Below, piece by piece: positions 19,402 to 27,566 of a DNA stretch of 64,000 nucleotides. The stretch comes from Streptomyces sp. 6-11-2 (GTDB lineage: Bacteria > Actinomycetota > Actinomycetes > Streptomycetales > Streptomycetaceae). A program made the translations under genes and the position numbers. Numbering within the stretch: the first letter of the stretch is position 1; each line of letters begins with the position of its first letter. Where the stretch lies: the NCBI RefSeq assembly GCF_006540305.1, contig NZ_BJOR01000001.1, positions 4,650,001-4,714,000 of the forward strand. Direction: 5' to 3'. The notes beneath the pieces were generated by a model. It had not been told where the DNA came from. It ran no database searches and saw only the letters and a list, made by a program, of their open reading frames with translations.

Positions 19402-20709
19402 CTACCGTCCCTCGGGCCCGCCCTGCTCCGGCACCCGCGAGCCGCCGAGCGACTCGGCCGCCGCCTGCTGGTAGCGCAGCACGGCCTGTTCGGCCACCCG
19501 CAGGTCGCAGGGCGCGCTCCACAGCATGCGGCGCGCCGCGTCGTACCGCTCGACCAGCAGCGGGTCCTCCGCCAGGCCGTGCCGGGCGACCTTCGCCTTG
19601 TACGCGTCCAGCCGCCCGCGCAGCTCGGCACGGACCGCCAGCGGCGCGGTGACCGCCGTCAACGACTCGCGGGCGCGCTGAAGTTCGTCCTCCGCCTTCT
19701 GCTCCAGCGACTCCAGCAGCGGCGACAGCCGGTGCCACCGGGCCTGCCTGCGGTACTCGGCGGCCGTCGCCAGCTGCTCCTGAAGGGCGGTCGGCGGACC
19801 GCTGACCACCGGTACCTCCGTGGCGGCGATCTTCGCCAGCACCTCACCGCGCGCGGTGCGCGCCTCGGCGAGCGTGCGGTCCGCGCGCGAGAGCACGTCC
19901 CGCAGCCTGATCAGCCGCTGCTCGGCATCCTGCCGGACCCCGAGCACGGCGTCGATCTCCCGGCGCACCTCGTCCAGCGCCCGCGCCTCCCGGTCGTACA
20001 CCGTGGTGTCCGGCCGTCCGCCGCCCGGCGCCGAACTGCCCTGCGCGGGCACCCAGAAGGCGAGCGGATCGGAGATCACCTCCGCGCGCAGCCTCGTCAG
20101 CGTGCGCGTGACGCGCTCCAGGTCGTCGCCCGCCGGATGCTCGCCGGGGCGGACGCCGACCGAGTGCGCGAGCCGGCGGGTGCGCTGGAGCTCCGCGGCC
20201 AGCAGATCGATCCGCGCGGGCAGCGCCGACCACACCGCGTCGGCGGCGACCACCATGTCCAGACCGGTCGCGTACAGCTCGTTCATCCGGTCCACCAGCG
20301 TGGCCAGGGAGAAGCTCTGGCTGAGCCGGCCCGGACCGGGCAGGGCGGGCGCGCCCGCGGCGGCCGCGCCGGGGACGGTGACGGACTCGCCGCGCAGCAG
20401 CCCGGTCAGCTCCACCAGGTCCTCGCGGCTGGACCAGCGGCGGCGGGCGCGGATCTCACGGGCGGTGCGCAGCGCGCCGCTGTAGGCGTCGAAGTACGCC
20501 CACAGCAGCGTGATCGACGCCTCGGTGGCCGCCCAGCGCTCCTCGGTGACGCCGGTCAGCTCGGCGCCTTCCAGGAGTCTGCGGCCCGCGTGGTCCTGAA
20601 GGGCGAGCAGCGAGGTCTCGATGGCCTCGTGCTCCGCGCCGAGCCGCGCCAGCGCACGGTCCACCTCGTCCCGGTCCATGACGGGCCCGGCGGGGTCCGT
20701 GACGCCCAT
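19402..20709 (-). CDS. coiled-coil protein between kinase and GlnH-like gene
   Basis: A 435-residue soluble protein of unknown family. It is almost entirely helical, with heptad-like stretches at about 25-110 and 215-400 (for example ALDEVRREIDAVLGVRQDAE and a later EQLATAAEYRRQ). No catalytic motif, signal peptide or membrane helix is seen. ATG 20709 has an excellent GAGAGGTGAT ribosome site. It lies between the extracellular sensor genes and the PknG-like kinase in a continuous operon. A scaffold or adaptor linking the membrane sensor to the kinase is plausible but is inference; the classical mycobacterial glnX-glnH-pknG cluster has no such gene. Confidence 0.8.
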   Translation of the reverse strand: MGVTDPAGPVMDRDEVDRALARLGAEHEAIETSLLALQDHAGRRLLEGAELTGVTEERWAATEASITLLWAYFDAYSGALRTAREIRARRRWSSREDLVELTGLLRGESVTVPGAAAAGAPALPGPGRLSQSFSLATLVDRMNELYATGLDMVVAADAVWSALPARIDLLAAELQRTRRLAHSVGVRPGEHPAGDDLERVTRTLTRLRAEVISDPLAFWVPAQGSSAPGGGRPDTTVYDREARALDEVRREIDAVLGVRQDAEQRLIRLRDVLSRADRTLAEARTARGEVLAKIAATEVPVVSGPPTALQEQLATAAEYRRQARWHRLSPLLESLEQKAEDELQRARESLTAVTAPLAVRAELRGRLDAYKAKVARHGLAEDPLLVERYDAARRMLWSAPCDLRVAEQAVLRYQQAAAESLGGSRVPEQGGPEGR

Positions 20710-20789
20710 CGATCACCTCTCGCTGCTGCGTGTCGCCTGTGCACTGCCGGTTCTGCTGCTCCGTCGGTGCCGCGCCGGCCGGCGACCGG

Positions 20790-21806
20790 TCACCGGTAGC
20801 TCGGCGTCGGCGCGGTGGCCGACGGTGAGTCCTTACCCAGCGTGGCGGACAGCCACGTCCCGTACGACGCCTTCCAGCCTCCGTCCTTGCGGTAGTTCTC
20901 CAGTGTCCGGTTGACCCGGCGGACCAGATCGTCGGCACCGAGCTTCATGGCCACACCGTAGAACTCCTTGGTGAAGGAGGCGCCCTTCAAGGCCACCGTG
21001 GGGTCCTGCGCGGCCTGGCTTGCGGCGAGCGCGCCGTCCGTCACCACCGCGTCCACCTCGCCGAGTTGGAGCCGCACCAGGCAGTCCAGCTGGTTGGGGA
21101 CGGTGGTGGTGATGTCGGTGGACGCGGGGAGCCTGCCGTCCCTGGTGTCGGCGGACAGGTGGTCGTAGGCCGTGGAGCCGGTCGCCGAGCAGATCCTCTT
21201 CCCGGCGAGGGAGCCGTCGTAGCCGGTGATGCCGGAGGTCTTGGGGGCCAGGACCTGCTGGCCGGTCAGGAAGTAGGGGGCGGAGAACGCCACCTGCTTC
21301 AGCCGGTCGCAGGTGATGGTCATGGTGCGCACCACCATGTCCACCCGGCCGCTGCGGATCGCGGGTATCCGCTCGTTGGTGGGGATGGCCTTGAACTGGA
21401 CCTTGTTCGCGTCGCCGAGGATGTCCTCGGCGATGCGGTGCACGAGGTCGATGTCGAAGCCCTCCAGCGCGCCGGAGGCGTTGTTCGGGTTGCGGTAGCC
21501 CCAGCGGTAGCTGTTCTGGTCGACGCCGACCGACAGATAGCCGCGCGACCGGATGGCGCTCAGCGTGGGGCCGCCGGCGCCGGACGGGGACGGGCTCAGG
21601 TTCTGCGCCTGGCTGTCCTGGCAGTTGTCCGCCTTGGACTGCGTGCCCTGAGCGGCTCGCGAGCCGCTTGTGGCGGGGCCGCCGGCGCCCTGCGGCTGGG
21701 TGCGGGGCAGCAGCAGGACGAAGGCCAGTGCCAGGGCGCAGACGGCCGCCATCGCGCCGACACCGCCCCAGCCCTTCAGGCCGGCCCGCAGACGTCGTGC
21801 TCGCAT
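20790..21806 (-). CDS. glnH: GlnH-like extracellular amino-acid-binding protein, membrane-anchored
   Basis: 338 residues. An N-terminal helix (about 15-34) follows a basic RARRLRAG start and has no lipobox Cys after it, so the protein is probably held by an uncleaved signal anchor. From about residue 70 it is a type II periplasmic-binding fold of the amino-acid family (LSVGVDQNSYRWGYRN, GFDIDLVHRIAEDI, FSAPYFLTGQQVL). GlnH in mycobacteria binds Asp/Glu and signals through GlnX to PknG. ATG 21806 is preceded by AAAGGGGG; a GTG at 21845 overlapping the upstream stop is an alternative. No permease or importer ATPase is adjacent, which supports sensing rather than uptake. Confidence 0.87.
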   Translation of the reverse strand: MRARRLRAGLKGWGGVGAMAAVCALALAFVLLLPRTQPQGAGGPATSGSRAAQGTQSKADNCQDSQAQNLSPSPSGAGGPTLSAIRSRGYLSVGVDQNSYRWGYRNPNNASGALEGFDIDLVHRIAEDILGDANKVQFKAIPTNERIPAIRSGRVDMVVRTMTITCDRLKQVAFSAPYFLTGQQVLAPKTSGITGYDGSLAGKRICSATGSTAYDHLSADTRDGRLPASTDITTTVPNQLDCLVRLQLGEVDAVVTDGALAASQAAQDPTVALKGASFTKEFYGVAMKLGADDLVRRVNRTLENYRKDGGWKASYGTWLSATLGKDSPSATAPTPSYR

Positions 21807-21841
21807 CGCCACGCCCCCTTTCACCGCTGCCACGCTCCCTT

Positions 21842-23290
21842 TCACCGGTACTCCGAAAGCCTGCGCCCGATGCCCAGCACCGCGCCGGCCGCGCCGAACA
21901 CCGCGAGCACCGCGGAGCCGACCGGCAGGCCCGTCATCGCGGCCCGGCCGTCCTCCGCGGCCTGCCGGAACCGGCCCGTCTCATGGGTGAGCGCCGACGC
22001 GAGGGAGGCGTCGACGTTGTCGAAGCACTCACCCGTCGACTCCGTCCGGTCCTTGGCGGTGGTGCCGATGACCCGGTCGCGTGCCTTCTGGTAGTCGCCG
22101 GAGTCGTTGGCCTGGCGGGCCAGTTCGTGTCGTTGCTTCCACACCTTCATCGACTCGTTCGCCGTGTCCACCGGCTTTCTGCCCCCCGGGTCCTCGGCGA
22201 GGGCGCCGGCCCGGGACAGCGTCCGGGCGAGGGTGCCGAGTTCCTGGTCGTACGCCCAGTCGTAGGCGTCCATGACCGTGCCGTCCTTCAGCGTCTTGGT
22301 CTCCGCGCCGCGGCTGACGAGGGTCAGGTTCTCGTCGCTGCGTGCCTTGAGGGAGGCGATACGGGCGTCGTGCAGCACGTTCAGCGAGCGCACGCCGTGC
22401 GTGTAGGAGCCGTTGAGTCCCGCGCGCGCGACGCTGTGGCCGATCACCAGCCACAGCAGGACGACGGTGGTGGCGGCGGTCGCGGCGACCAGGCCGTGGT
22501 TCAGCACCCGGTTCGTGCGCCGGTAGTTGCGCCGCTGGGCCCAGGCGAGGGCGGCCAGGGCGACGACGCCGAGGGCGATCGCGGCCCACGGGTACGGTGT
22601 CGCGTCCCCGTAGTCGGAGCGGAGCCGCTGGTTCTCCTTCTGGTACAGGTCCTCGGCCGCCGGGAGCATCTCGTCCTGCATGGTCTCGTTGGCGGCGCGC
22701 AGGTACGCGCCGCCCACCGGGAAGCCCTGGCGGTTGTTGGCGCGGGCGGACTCGACCAGGCCCTTGTAGCGCGGCAGGAGCTCGTTGAGCTTGGTGATGG
22801 TGGTCGCGGAGGGGCTGCCGGGGGCGGAGTTGGCGGCGGCGGTGACCAGCTTGGCGGCGGCCGTGCGGACATCGGACTCGTAGCGCTCGCGGGTGGCCGT
22901 CGTCTCCTGGAGACCGGCCAGGTAGCCGCTGGTCGCCATGGTGTTGGCGTCGGCGAGCGAGCGGTAGATGTCCGCCGCGTCGGAGCTGAGCGGCTGGCTG
23001 CGGTGCAGGACGTCGTCGGCGGCCGAGGAGCGGTCGGTGGCCTGGAGGGCGGTGACGGCGCCGAAGGCCAGGACGAGAAGGGCGATGACGGCGCCGATGA
23101 CGCGGAGGCGGCCGGGCTCCGTGGTGGCGGCGGCGCGCAGGCGTTCGGCGCCCTCCGCGAAGGCGGTGCGGCGCGGGGGCGCGGGGGGCCGCGCGGCGGG
23201 AGCGGGGACCGCGGGCTGCGGCGGAACCGCCGGCAGGGTGGGCAGGCCCGGCCCCGGCGGTGCCGAACTGCTCGTCGGCGGTTGTGTCAC
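21842..23290 (-). CDS. glnX: GlnX-like four-helix membrane sensor
   Basis: 482 residues. A Pro/Ala-rich cytoplasmic N-terminus of about 60 residues leads into TM1 (about 64-84). A helical extracellular domain of about 150 residues follows, then TM2 and TM3 close together (about 232-285), a second helical extracellular domain, and TM4 (about 455-475). Two extracellular helical bundles between paired helices is the GlnX plan; GlnX passes the ligand state of GlnH to PknG. The start GTG 23290 follows GGGGGAGG. It is first in a seven-gene operon running to the FHA gene, and the next start (GTG 21845) may overlap its stop. Confidence 0.82.
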   Translation of the reverse strand: MTQPPTSSSAPPGPGLPTLPAVPPQPAVPAPAARPPAPPRRTAFAEGAERLRAAATTEPGRLRVIGAVIALLVLAFGAVTALQATDRSSAADDVLHRSQPLSSDAADIYRSLADANTMATSGYLAGLQETTATRERYESDVRTAAAKLVTAAANSAPGSPSATTITKLNELLPRYKGLVESARANNRQGFPVGGAYLRAANETMQDEMLPAAEDLYQKENQRLRSDYGDATPYPWAAIALGVVALAALAWAQRRNYRRTNRVLNHGLVAATAATTVVLLWLVIGHSVARAGLNGSYTHGVRSLNVLHDARIASLKARSDENLTLVSRGAETKTLKDGTVMDAYDWAYDQELGTLARTLSRAGALAEDPGGRKPVDTANESMKVWKQRHELARQANDSGDYQKARDRVIGTTAKDRTESTGECFDNVDASLASALTHETGRFRQAAEDGRAAMTGLPVGSAVLAVFGAAGAVLGIGRRLSEYR

Positions 23291-23420
23291 TGCTGACCTC
23301 CCCCGTGGTCATCCGTCGCCGCAAGTATCGCTGCCGGGACCGGCATCCGCACCGGCCTTCACCGGAACTCGGCCGGGCCGCAGTGCGCCCGCCCCGTACC
23401 ACCCCTTGCCCATGAATACG

Positions 23421-23447
23421 CCGGGGGAACCAGTTCGGTTCCCCCGG
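23421..23447 (-). terminator. intrinsic terminator of the csn operon
   Basis: CCGGGGGAACC at 23421-23431 pairs perfectly with GGTTCCCCCGG at 23437-23447 across a five-base loop, 43 bases beyond the csnK stop. It separates the csn operon from the same-strand GlnX operon. A 15-base tandem duplication (23458-23487) lies between it and csnK. Confidence 0.8.
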
Positions 23448-23489
23448 CCGCGCTCGCGGGATGCCCACCGTCGGGATGCCCACCGTCTC

Positions 23490-24461
23490 TCACTGTTCGA
23501 AGTGGGCCCGCACCCTTTCCCGGGCCGCCGCCGGCGCTCCCACGTGGTCCAGGCCCAGGAGGGCCGCGCCCAGGACCGGACGGGCCGTGACGACCCGCGG
23601 GACCGCTTTGGGGGCGCGGGCGGCGAGGAGGTCGCGTACGGCGTCGTCGAGCCGGGGGTGGCGGGCGGCGAGGACACTGCCGCCGAGGAGGACCGGTGTC
23701 TCCTCGTCGAGCAGACCGAGGCGGGTCAGGGCGACCGTGGCCATGGCCACCACCTCCTCGGCCTGGCGGTCGACGATCGTGCGGGCGATCGGATCGCCCT
23801 GGTCGGCCGTGGTGAACAGGACCGGGGCCAGTTCGTGGCGGCGGTTGTGGTCGACGTGCCGCAGGTGCAGCGCCTCGATGAGGGCGTACACGGAGGCCAG
23901 CCCGAAGTGGGCGGGGAGGGTGCGGGACAGGGCGGTGGGCGCGCCGCGGCCGTCCTCCGCGCGGGCCGCGTACCACAGGGCCTCCTCCGCCAGGCCCCAG
24001 CCGCCGCCCCAGTCGCCGGAGACGCGGCCGAGCGCGGGGAAGCGCGCGGTGCGGCCGTCCGGGAGCATGCCGACGCAGTTGATGCCGGCGCCGCAGACGA
24101 CCGCGACCCCGCGCGGTTCGGCCACGCCCGCGCGCAGGATCGCGAACGTGTCGTTGCGGACCTCCACCGTCGTGCCCCACGCGCGCGCGTGCAGGGCGGA
24201 CGCCAACTGCTCCTCCTCCACCGGGAGATCGGCGTTGGCCAGGCATGCCGAGACATGGCCGGCGGCGGTGACGCCGGCCTGCGCGTACGCCCGCCGGACC
24301 GTTTCCTCCAGGGCGTCCACCGCGGTCCCGACACCCACGGCCGGCGGCCGGAACCCGCCGCCGCGGGCCGTGGCGAGGACGTGCCCGTCGGCCGCCACCA
24401 CCGCCACGTCGGTCTTGCTGTTGCCCGCGTCGATGGCGAGGACGCTTGCGGTCAGGCCCAC
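23490..24461 (-). CDS. csnK: BadF/BadG-type sugar kinase, probable glucosamine/N-acetylglucosamine kinase
   Basis: 323 residues of the BadF/BadG/BcrA ATPase family, to which bacterial N-acetylglucosamine kinases belong. The phosphate-1 loop is AIDAGNSKTD near residue 9. Phosphate-2 lies around VVCGAGINCVG, and an adenosine-motif GDWGGGWGLAEEAL follows. The GTG start at 24461 sits ten bases inside the end of the GH4 gene with GGGAG upstream, so it is coupled. Its place in the operon fits csnK of S. coelicolor, the kinase that phosphorylates glucosamine released from imported chitosan oligosaccharides. The enzyme would act in the cytoplasm. Confidence 0.88.
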   Translation of the reverse strand: MGLTASVLAIDAGNSKTDVAVVAADGHVLATARGGGFRPPAVGVGTAVDALEETVRRAYAQAGVTAAGHVSACLANADLPVEEEQLASALHARAWGTTVEVRNDTFAILRAGVAEPRGVAVVCGAGINCVGMLPDGRTARFPALGRVSGDWGGGWGLAEEALWYAARAEDGRGAPTALSRTLPAHFGLASVYALIEALHLRHVDHNRRHELAPVLFTTADQGDPIARTIVDRQAEEVVAMATVALTRLGLLDEETPVLLGGSVLAARHPRLDDAVRDLLAARAPKAVPRVVTARPVLGAALLGLDHVGAPAAARERVRAHFEQ

Positions 24462-25717
24462 GCGAGGTACTCCCGGTTGTGCGCGACGAGTTGGTCGGTG
24501 AGGGCCTCGGCGTAGGCGTACTGGCCGATCAGGGGGTGCGCGAGGAGGGCGCGGAAGACCCGGTCCCGGCCGCCGCGCAGGGCCGCCTCCAGCGCCAGGT
24601 CCTCGTACGCCGTCACGTCCGCCATCAGGCCCGCGTACAGCGGGTCCATGTCGGAGACGGGGAGGGGGACCGGGCCCTTGGAACCCACCGCCGCCTGCAC
24701 CTCGATCACGGCGTCGTCCGGGAGGAAGGGCAGGGTGCCCTTGTTGTACGTGTTCACCACCTGGTACGGGTTGCCCCCTCCGCCCAGCAGGGCCGCCGCC
24801 AGGTCCACGGCCGCCTCCGAGTAGTAGGCGCCGCCCCGCCCGGCCAGCAGGGCAGGCTTCTCCACCAGGGCCGGGTCGCCGTACATCGCCAGCAGCTCCC
24901 GCTCCATCGCCGCCACTTCGGCCGCCCGGGACGGCTTGGTGCGCAGCTCCTCCACGACCTCGTCGTGCGCGTAGTAGTAGCGCAGGTAGTAGGAGGGCAC
25001 CACGCCCAGGCGGTCCAGGAGCGGGCGGGGCAGGCGCAGGCCGCCGGCGATCGACTCGCCGTGCTCGGCCAGGAGCGCGGGCAGTACGTCCTCGCCCTCC
25101 GGGCCGCCCAGACGCACCCCCGTCTCCCAGGTGAGGTGGTTCAGGCCCACGTGGTCCAGGTGGACGTCGGCGGGCGCGACGCCGAGCATCTGCGCGAACT
25201 TGCGCTGGAAGCCGATCGCCACGTTGCACAGGCCGACCGCCCGGTGACCGGCCTGGAGCAGGGCGCGGGTGACGATGCCGACCGGGTTGGTGAAGTCGAT
25301 GATCCAGGCGTTCGGGTTCGTGCGGCGGACGCGGTCGGCGATGTCCAGGACCACCGGGACCGTGCGCAGCGCCTTGGCCAGACCGCCCGCGCCGGTGGTC
25401 TCCTGACCCACGCAGCCGCACTCCAGGGGCCATGTCTCGTCCTGCTGCCGGGCCGCCTGGCCGCCGACGCGCAGCTGGAGCAGTACCGCGTCGGCGCCGT
25501 CCACGGCCGCGTCCAGGTCGGAGGTGGTGACGACACGGCCGGGGTGGCCCTGGTGGGCGAAGATGCGGCGGGCCAGTCCGCCCACCAGCTCCAGCCGGTC
25601 CGTCGCCGGGTCCACGAGCACGAGTTCCTCGACGGGCAGGGTGTCCCTCAGACGTGCGAAACCGTCGACGAGTTCGGGGGTGTAGGTCGAGCCGCCGCCG
25701 ACCACGGTGAGTTTCAT
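24452..25717 (-). CDS. csnH: glycoside hydrolase family 4, chitosan-oligosaccharide operon enzyme
   Basis: 421 residues of GH4, the NAD- and metal-dependent glycosidases that cleave through redox/elimination chemistry. It has the NAD-binding GGGSTYTPELV at residues 7-17, a metal-ligand Cys in GLCNVAIG (Cys164) and GLNHLTWE with His194. The family is often labelled 6-phospho-beta-glucosidase, but no phosphotransferase system is encoded here and the operon is csn-type, so the substrate is more likely an imported glucosamine oligosaccharide. Start ATG 25717 lies five bases after the permease stop. It overlaps the kinase start. Confidence 0.87.
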   Translation of the reverse strand: MKLTVVGGGSTYTPELVDGFARLRDTLPVEELVLVDPATDRLELVGGLARRIFAHQGHPGRVVTTSDLDAAVDGADAVLLQLRVGGQAARQQDETWPLECGCVGQETTGAGGLAKALRTVPVVLDIADRVRRTNPNAWIIDFTNPVGIVTRALLQAGHRAVGLCNVAIGFQRKFAQMLGVAPADVHLDHVGLNHLTWETGVRLGGPEGEDVLPALLAEHGESIAGGLRLPRPLLDRLGVVPSYYLRYYYAHDEVVEELRTKPSRAAEVAAMERELLAMYGDPALVEKPALLAGRGGAYYSEAAVDLAAALLGGGGNPYQVVNTYNKGTLPFLPDDAVIEVQAAVGSKGPVPLPVSDMDPLYAGLMADVTAYEDLALEAALRGGRDRVFRALLAHPLIGQYAYAEALTDQLVAHNREYLAWA

Positions 25718-25722
25718 GCTGT

Positions 25723-26616
25723 TCAACCCTTCACTCCGGTGAGTGTGACGCCCTCGACGAACGCCTTCTGGGCGAAGAAGAACACGAGGATCACTGGGGC
25801 CATGACCAGAACGGTCGCGGCCATGGTGAGGTTCCAGTCGGTGTGGTGGGCGCCCTTGAAGGACTCCAGTCCGTAGGACAGGGTCCAGGCGCCCGGGTTC
25901 TCCGAGGCGTAGATCTGCGGGCCGAAGTAGTCGTTCCAGGCGTAGAAGAACTGGAAGAGGGCGACGGCCGCGAGACCGGGTCTGGCCATGGGGACGACGA
26001 CCTTCAGCAGGGTGCGCAGCTCGCCGCAGCCGTCGACCCTCGCCGCGTCCAGGTACTCGTTCGGAATGGTCGTCAGGAACTGCCGCAGCAGGAAGACGGA
26101 GAACGCGTCGCCGAACGCCATCGGGATGATCAGCGGCCACAGCGTGCCGGACAGGTCCAGCTGCTTGGCCCAGAACAGGTACATCGGGATGATGATCACC
26201 TGCGGGGGCAGCATCATCATCGAGATCACCAGCATGAGCGACAGGTTGCGGCCCCGGAAGCGGAACTTCGCCAGCGCGTACGCCACGGGCAGCGAGGACG
26301 CGACCGTCAGGACCGTGCCGAGACCGGCGTAGACCAGCGTGTTCCGCCACCAGGTCAGGAAGCCCGGGGTGTCGAGGACCCTCTTGTAGTTGCCCCACTC
26401 CCAGGTGTGCGGGACCAGGTCGCGGCTGAGGGCCTGGCTGTCGCTCATCAGCGAGGTCAGCAGGACGAACACGAAGGGCAGGACGAAGAACAGCGCGGCC
26501 GCCACGCCCAGCGAGTGGACCGCGATCCACTCCAGCACCGCCCTGCGGCGGGCCGTGCGCTCGGCGGGGGAGGGCCGTGTCTTCGACCCCACCGGCTTGT
26601 CGAGCACTTGGGCCAT
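25723..26616 (-). CDS. csnG: sugar ABC transporter permease (MalG type)
   Basis: 297 residues with six predicted transmembrane helices. The family-specific EAA loop reads LDAARVDGCGELRTLLKVVVPMARPG (about residues 190-215; abbreviated as EAA-G motif with Gly at the turn), the site that docks the ATPase. The short cytoplasmic N-terminus is basic. It is the partner of the MalF-type permease two bases upstream. No ATPase gene is in the operon, which is normal for Streptomyces carbohydrate importers served by the shared MsiK ATPase. Start ATG 26616. Confidence 0.9.
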   Translation of the reverse strand: MAQVLDKPVGSKTRPSPAERTARRRAVLEWIAVHSLGVAAALFFVLPFVFVLLTSLMSDSQALSRDLVPHTWEWGNYKRVLDTPGFLTWWRNTLVYAGLGTVLTVASSLPVAYALAKFRFRGRNLSLMLVISMMMLPPQVIIIPMYLFWAKQLDLSGTLWPLIIPMAFGDAFSVFLLRQFLTTIPNEYLDAARVDGCGELRTLLKVVVPMARPGLAAVALFQFFYAWNDYFGPQIYASENPGAWTLSYGLESFKGAHHTDWNLTMAATVLVMAPVILVFFFAQKAFVEGVTLTGVKG

Positions 26617-26618
26617 CG

Positions 26619-27560
26619 TCAGTCACCTGCCTGGATGAGACCGCCCCGGCGCCGCATCAGGAACGCGGTGAACACCATCGACAGGGCGAACAGCACCAGC
26701 GCCACCACGCAGGCCGAGCCGTAGTCGAAGCGCTGGAAGCCGAGGTTGTACACGAGCTGGGGGAGGGTGAGGGTGGACTTGTCCGGGTAGCCGGGCTCGA
26801 ACTGGGTGCCCGCGCCCTGGATCACGCCCGAGGCGACCTTTCCGGCGATCAGCGGCTGGGTGTAGTACTGCATCGTCTGGATCACGCCCGTGACCACCGC
26901 GAACATCACGATCGGCGAGATGTTCGGCAGCGTGACGTACCGGAAGCGCTGCCAGGGCGAGGCGCCGTCCAGCTCCGCGGCCTCGTACTGCTCCGTGGGT
27001 ACGTCGAGCAGCGCGGCCATGAAGATGACCATCAGGTCGCCCACGCCCCACAGGGCGAGCATCGTCAGGGCCGGTTTGGACCAGGCGGGGTCGTTGAACC
27101 AGCCGGGCGCGGAGATCCCGACCCGCTCCAGCAGGGAGTTGACCGGGCCCGTGCCGGGGTTGAGGAGGAAGGCGAAGGCCATGGTCGCCGCCACCGGCGG
27201 GGCCAGGTAGGGCAGGTAGAACAGGGTACGGAAGACTCCCGTGCCCGTCCTGATCCTGGTGATCAGCAGGCCCACGCCGAGTCCGAAGACCACGCGCAGG
27301 CTCACCATCACCAGTACCAGCCACAGGGTGTTGCGCAGGGCCGGCCAGAACAGCGGGTAGTTCTGGAAGACGTACGTCCAGTTCCCGGTGCCGCGCCAGG
27401 TCGGCGGCTGGAAGCCGTCGTAGCGCACGAACGAGAAGTAGACGGTGGAGATCAGCGGATACGCGAAGAAGACCGCGAAGCCGATCAGCCACGGCGACAT
27501 GAAGGCGAGGGTCTTCAGCGCCGAACGGCGGCGCTTGGACGCCAGGGTGACGGTGGTCAT
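26619..27560 (-). CDS. csnF: sugar ABC transporter permease (MalF type)
   Basis: 313 residues with six predicted transmembrane helices and a basic N-terminus (SKRRRSALK). The EAA-type cytoplasmic loop AAELDGASPWQRFRYVTLP (about residues 190-208) marks a CUT1-family permease for di- or oligosaccharides. It lies between the solute-binding protein gene and the MalG-type permease, separated by six and two bases, so translation is coupled along the operon. It should form the importer core with its neighbour and an unlinked ATPase. Start ATG 27560. Confidence 0.9.
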   Translation of the reverse strand: MTTVTLASKRRRSALKTLAFMSPWLIGFAVFFAYPLISTVYFSFVRYDGFQPPTWRGTGNWTYVFQNYPLFWPALRNTLWLVLVMVSLRVVFGLGVGLLITRIRTGTGVFRTLFYLPYLAPPVAATMAFAFLLNPGTGPVNSLLERVGISAPGWFNDPAWSKPALTMLALWGVGDLMVIFMAALLDVPTEQYEAAELDGASPWQRFRYVTLPNISPIVMFAVVTGVIQTMQYYTQPLIAGKVASGVIQGAGTQFEPGYPDKSTLTLPQLVYNLGFQRFDYGSACVVALVLFALSMVFTAFLMRRRGGLIQAGD

Positions 27561-27566
27561 GCGCGC

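Noticed and set aside
15047..19474. A 1475-codon open frame on the plus strand across the phosphatase and kinase genes
   Set aside because: It is an antisense shadow caused by very high GC. The minus-strand genes have clear domains, ribosome sites and proper codon bias.
23458..23487. 15-base tandem duplication after csnK as a regulatory site
   Set aside because: It is adjacent to the stop codon and terminator, with no regulator or promoter context; it looks like a small slippage duplication.
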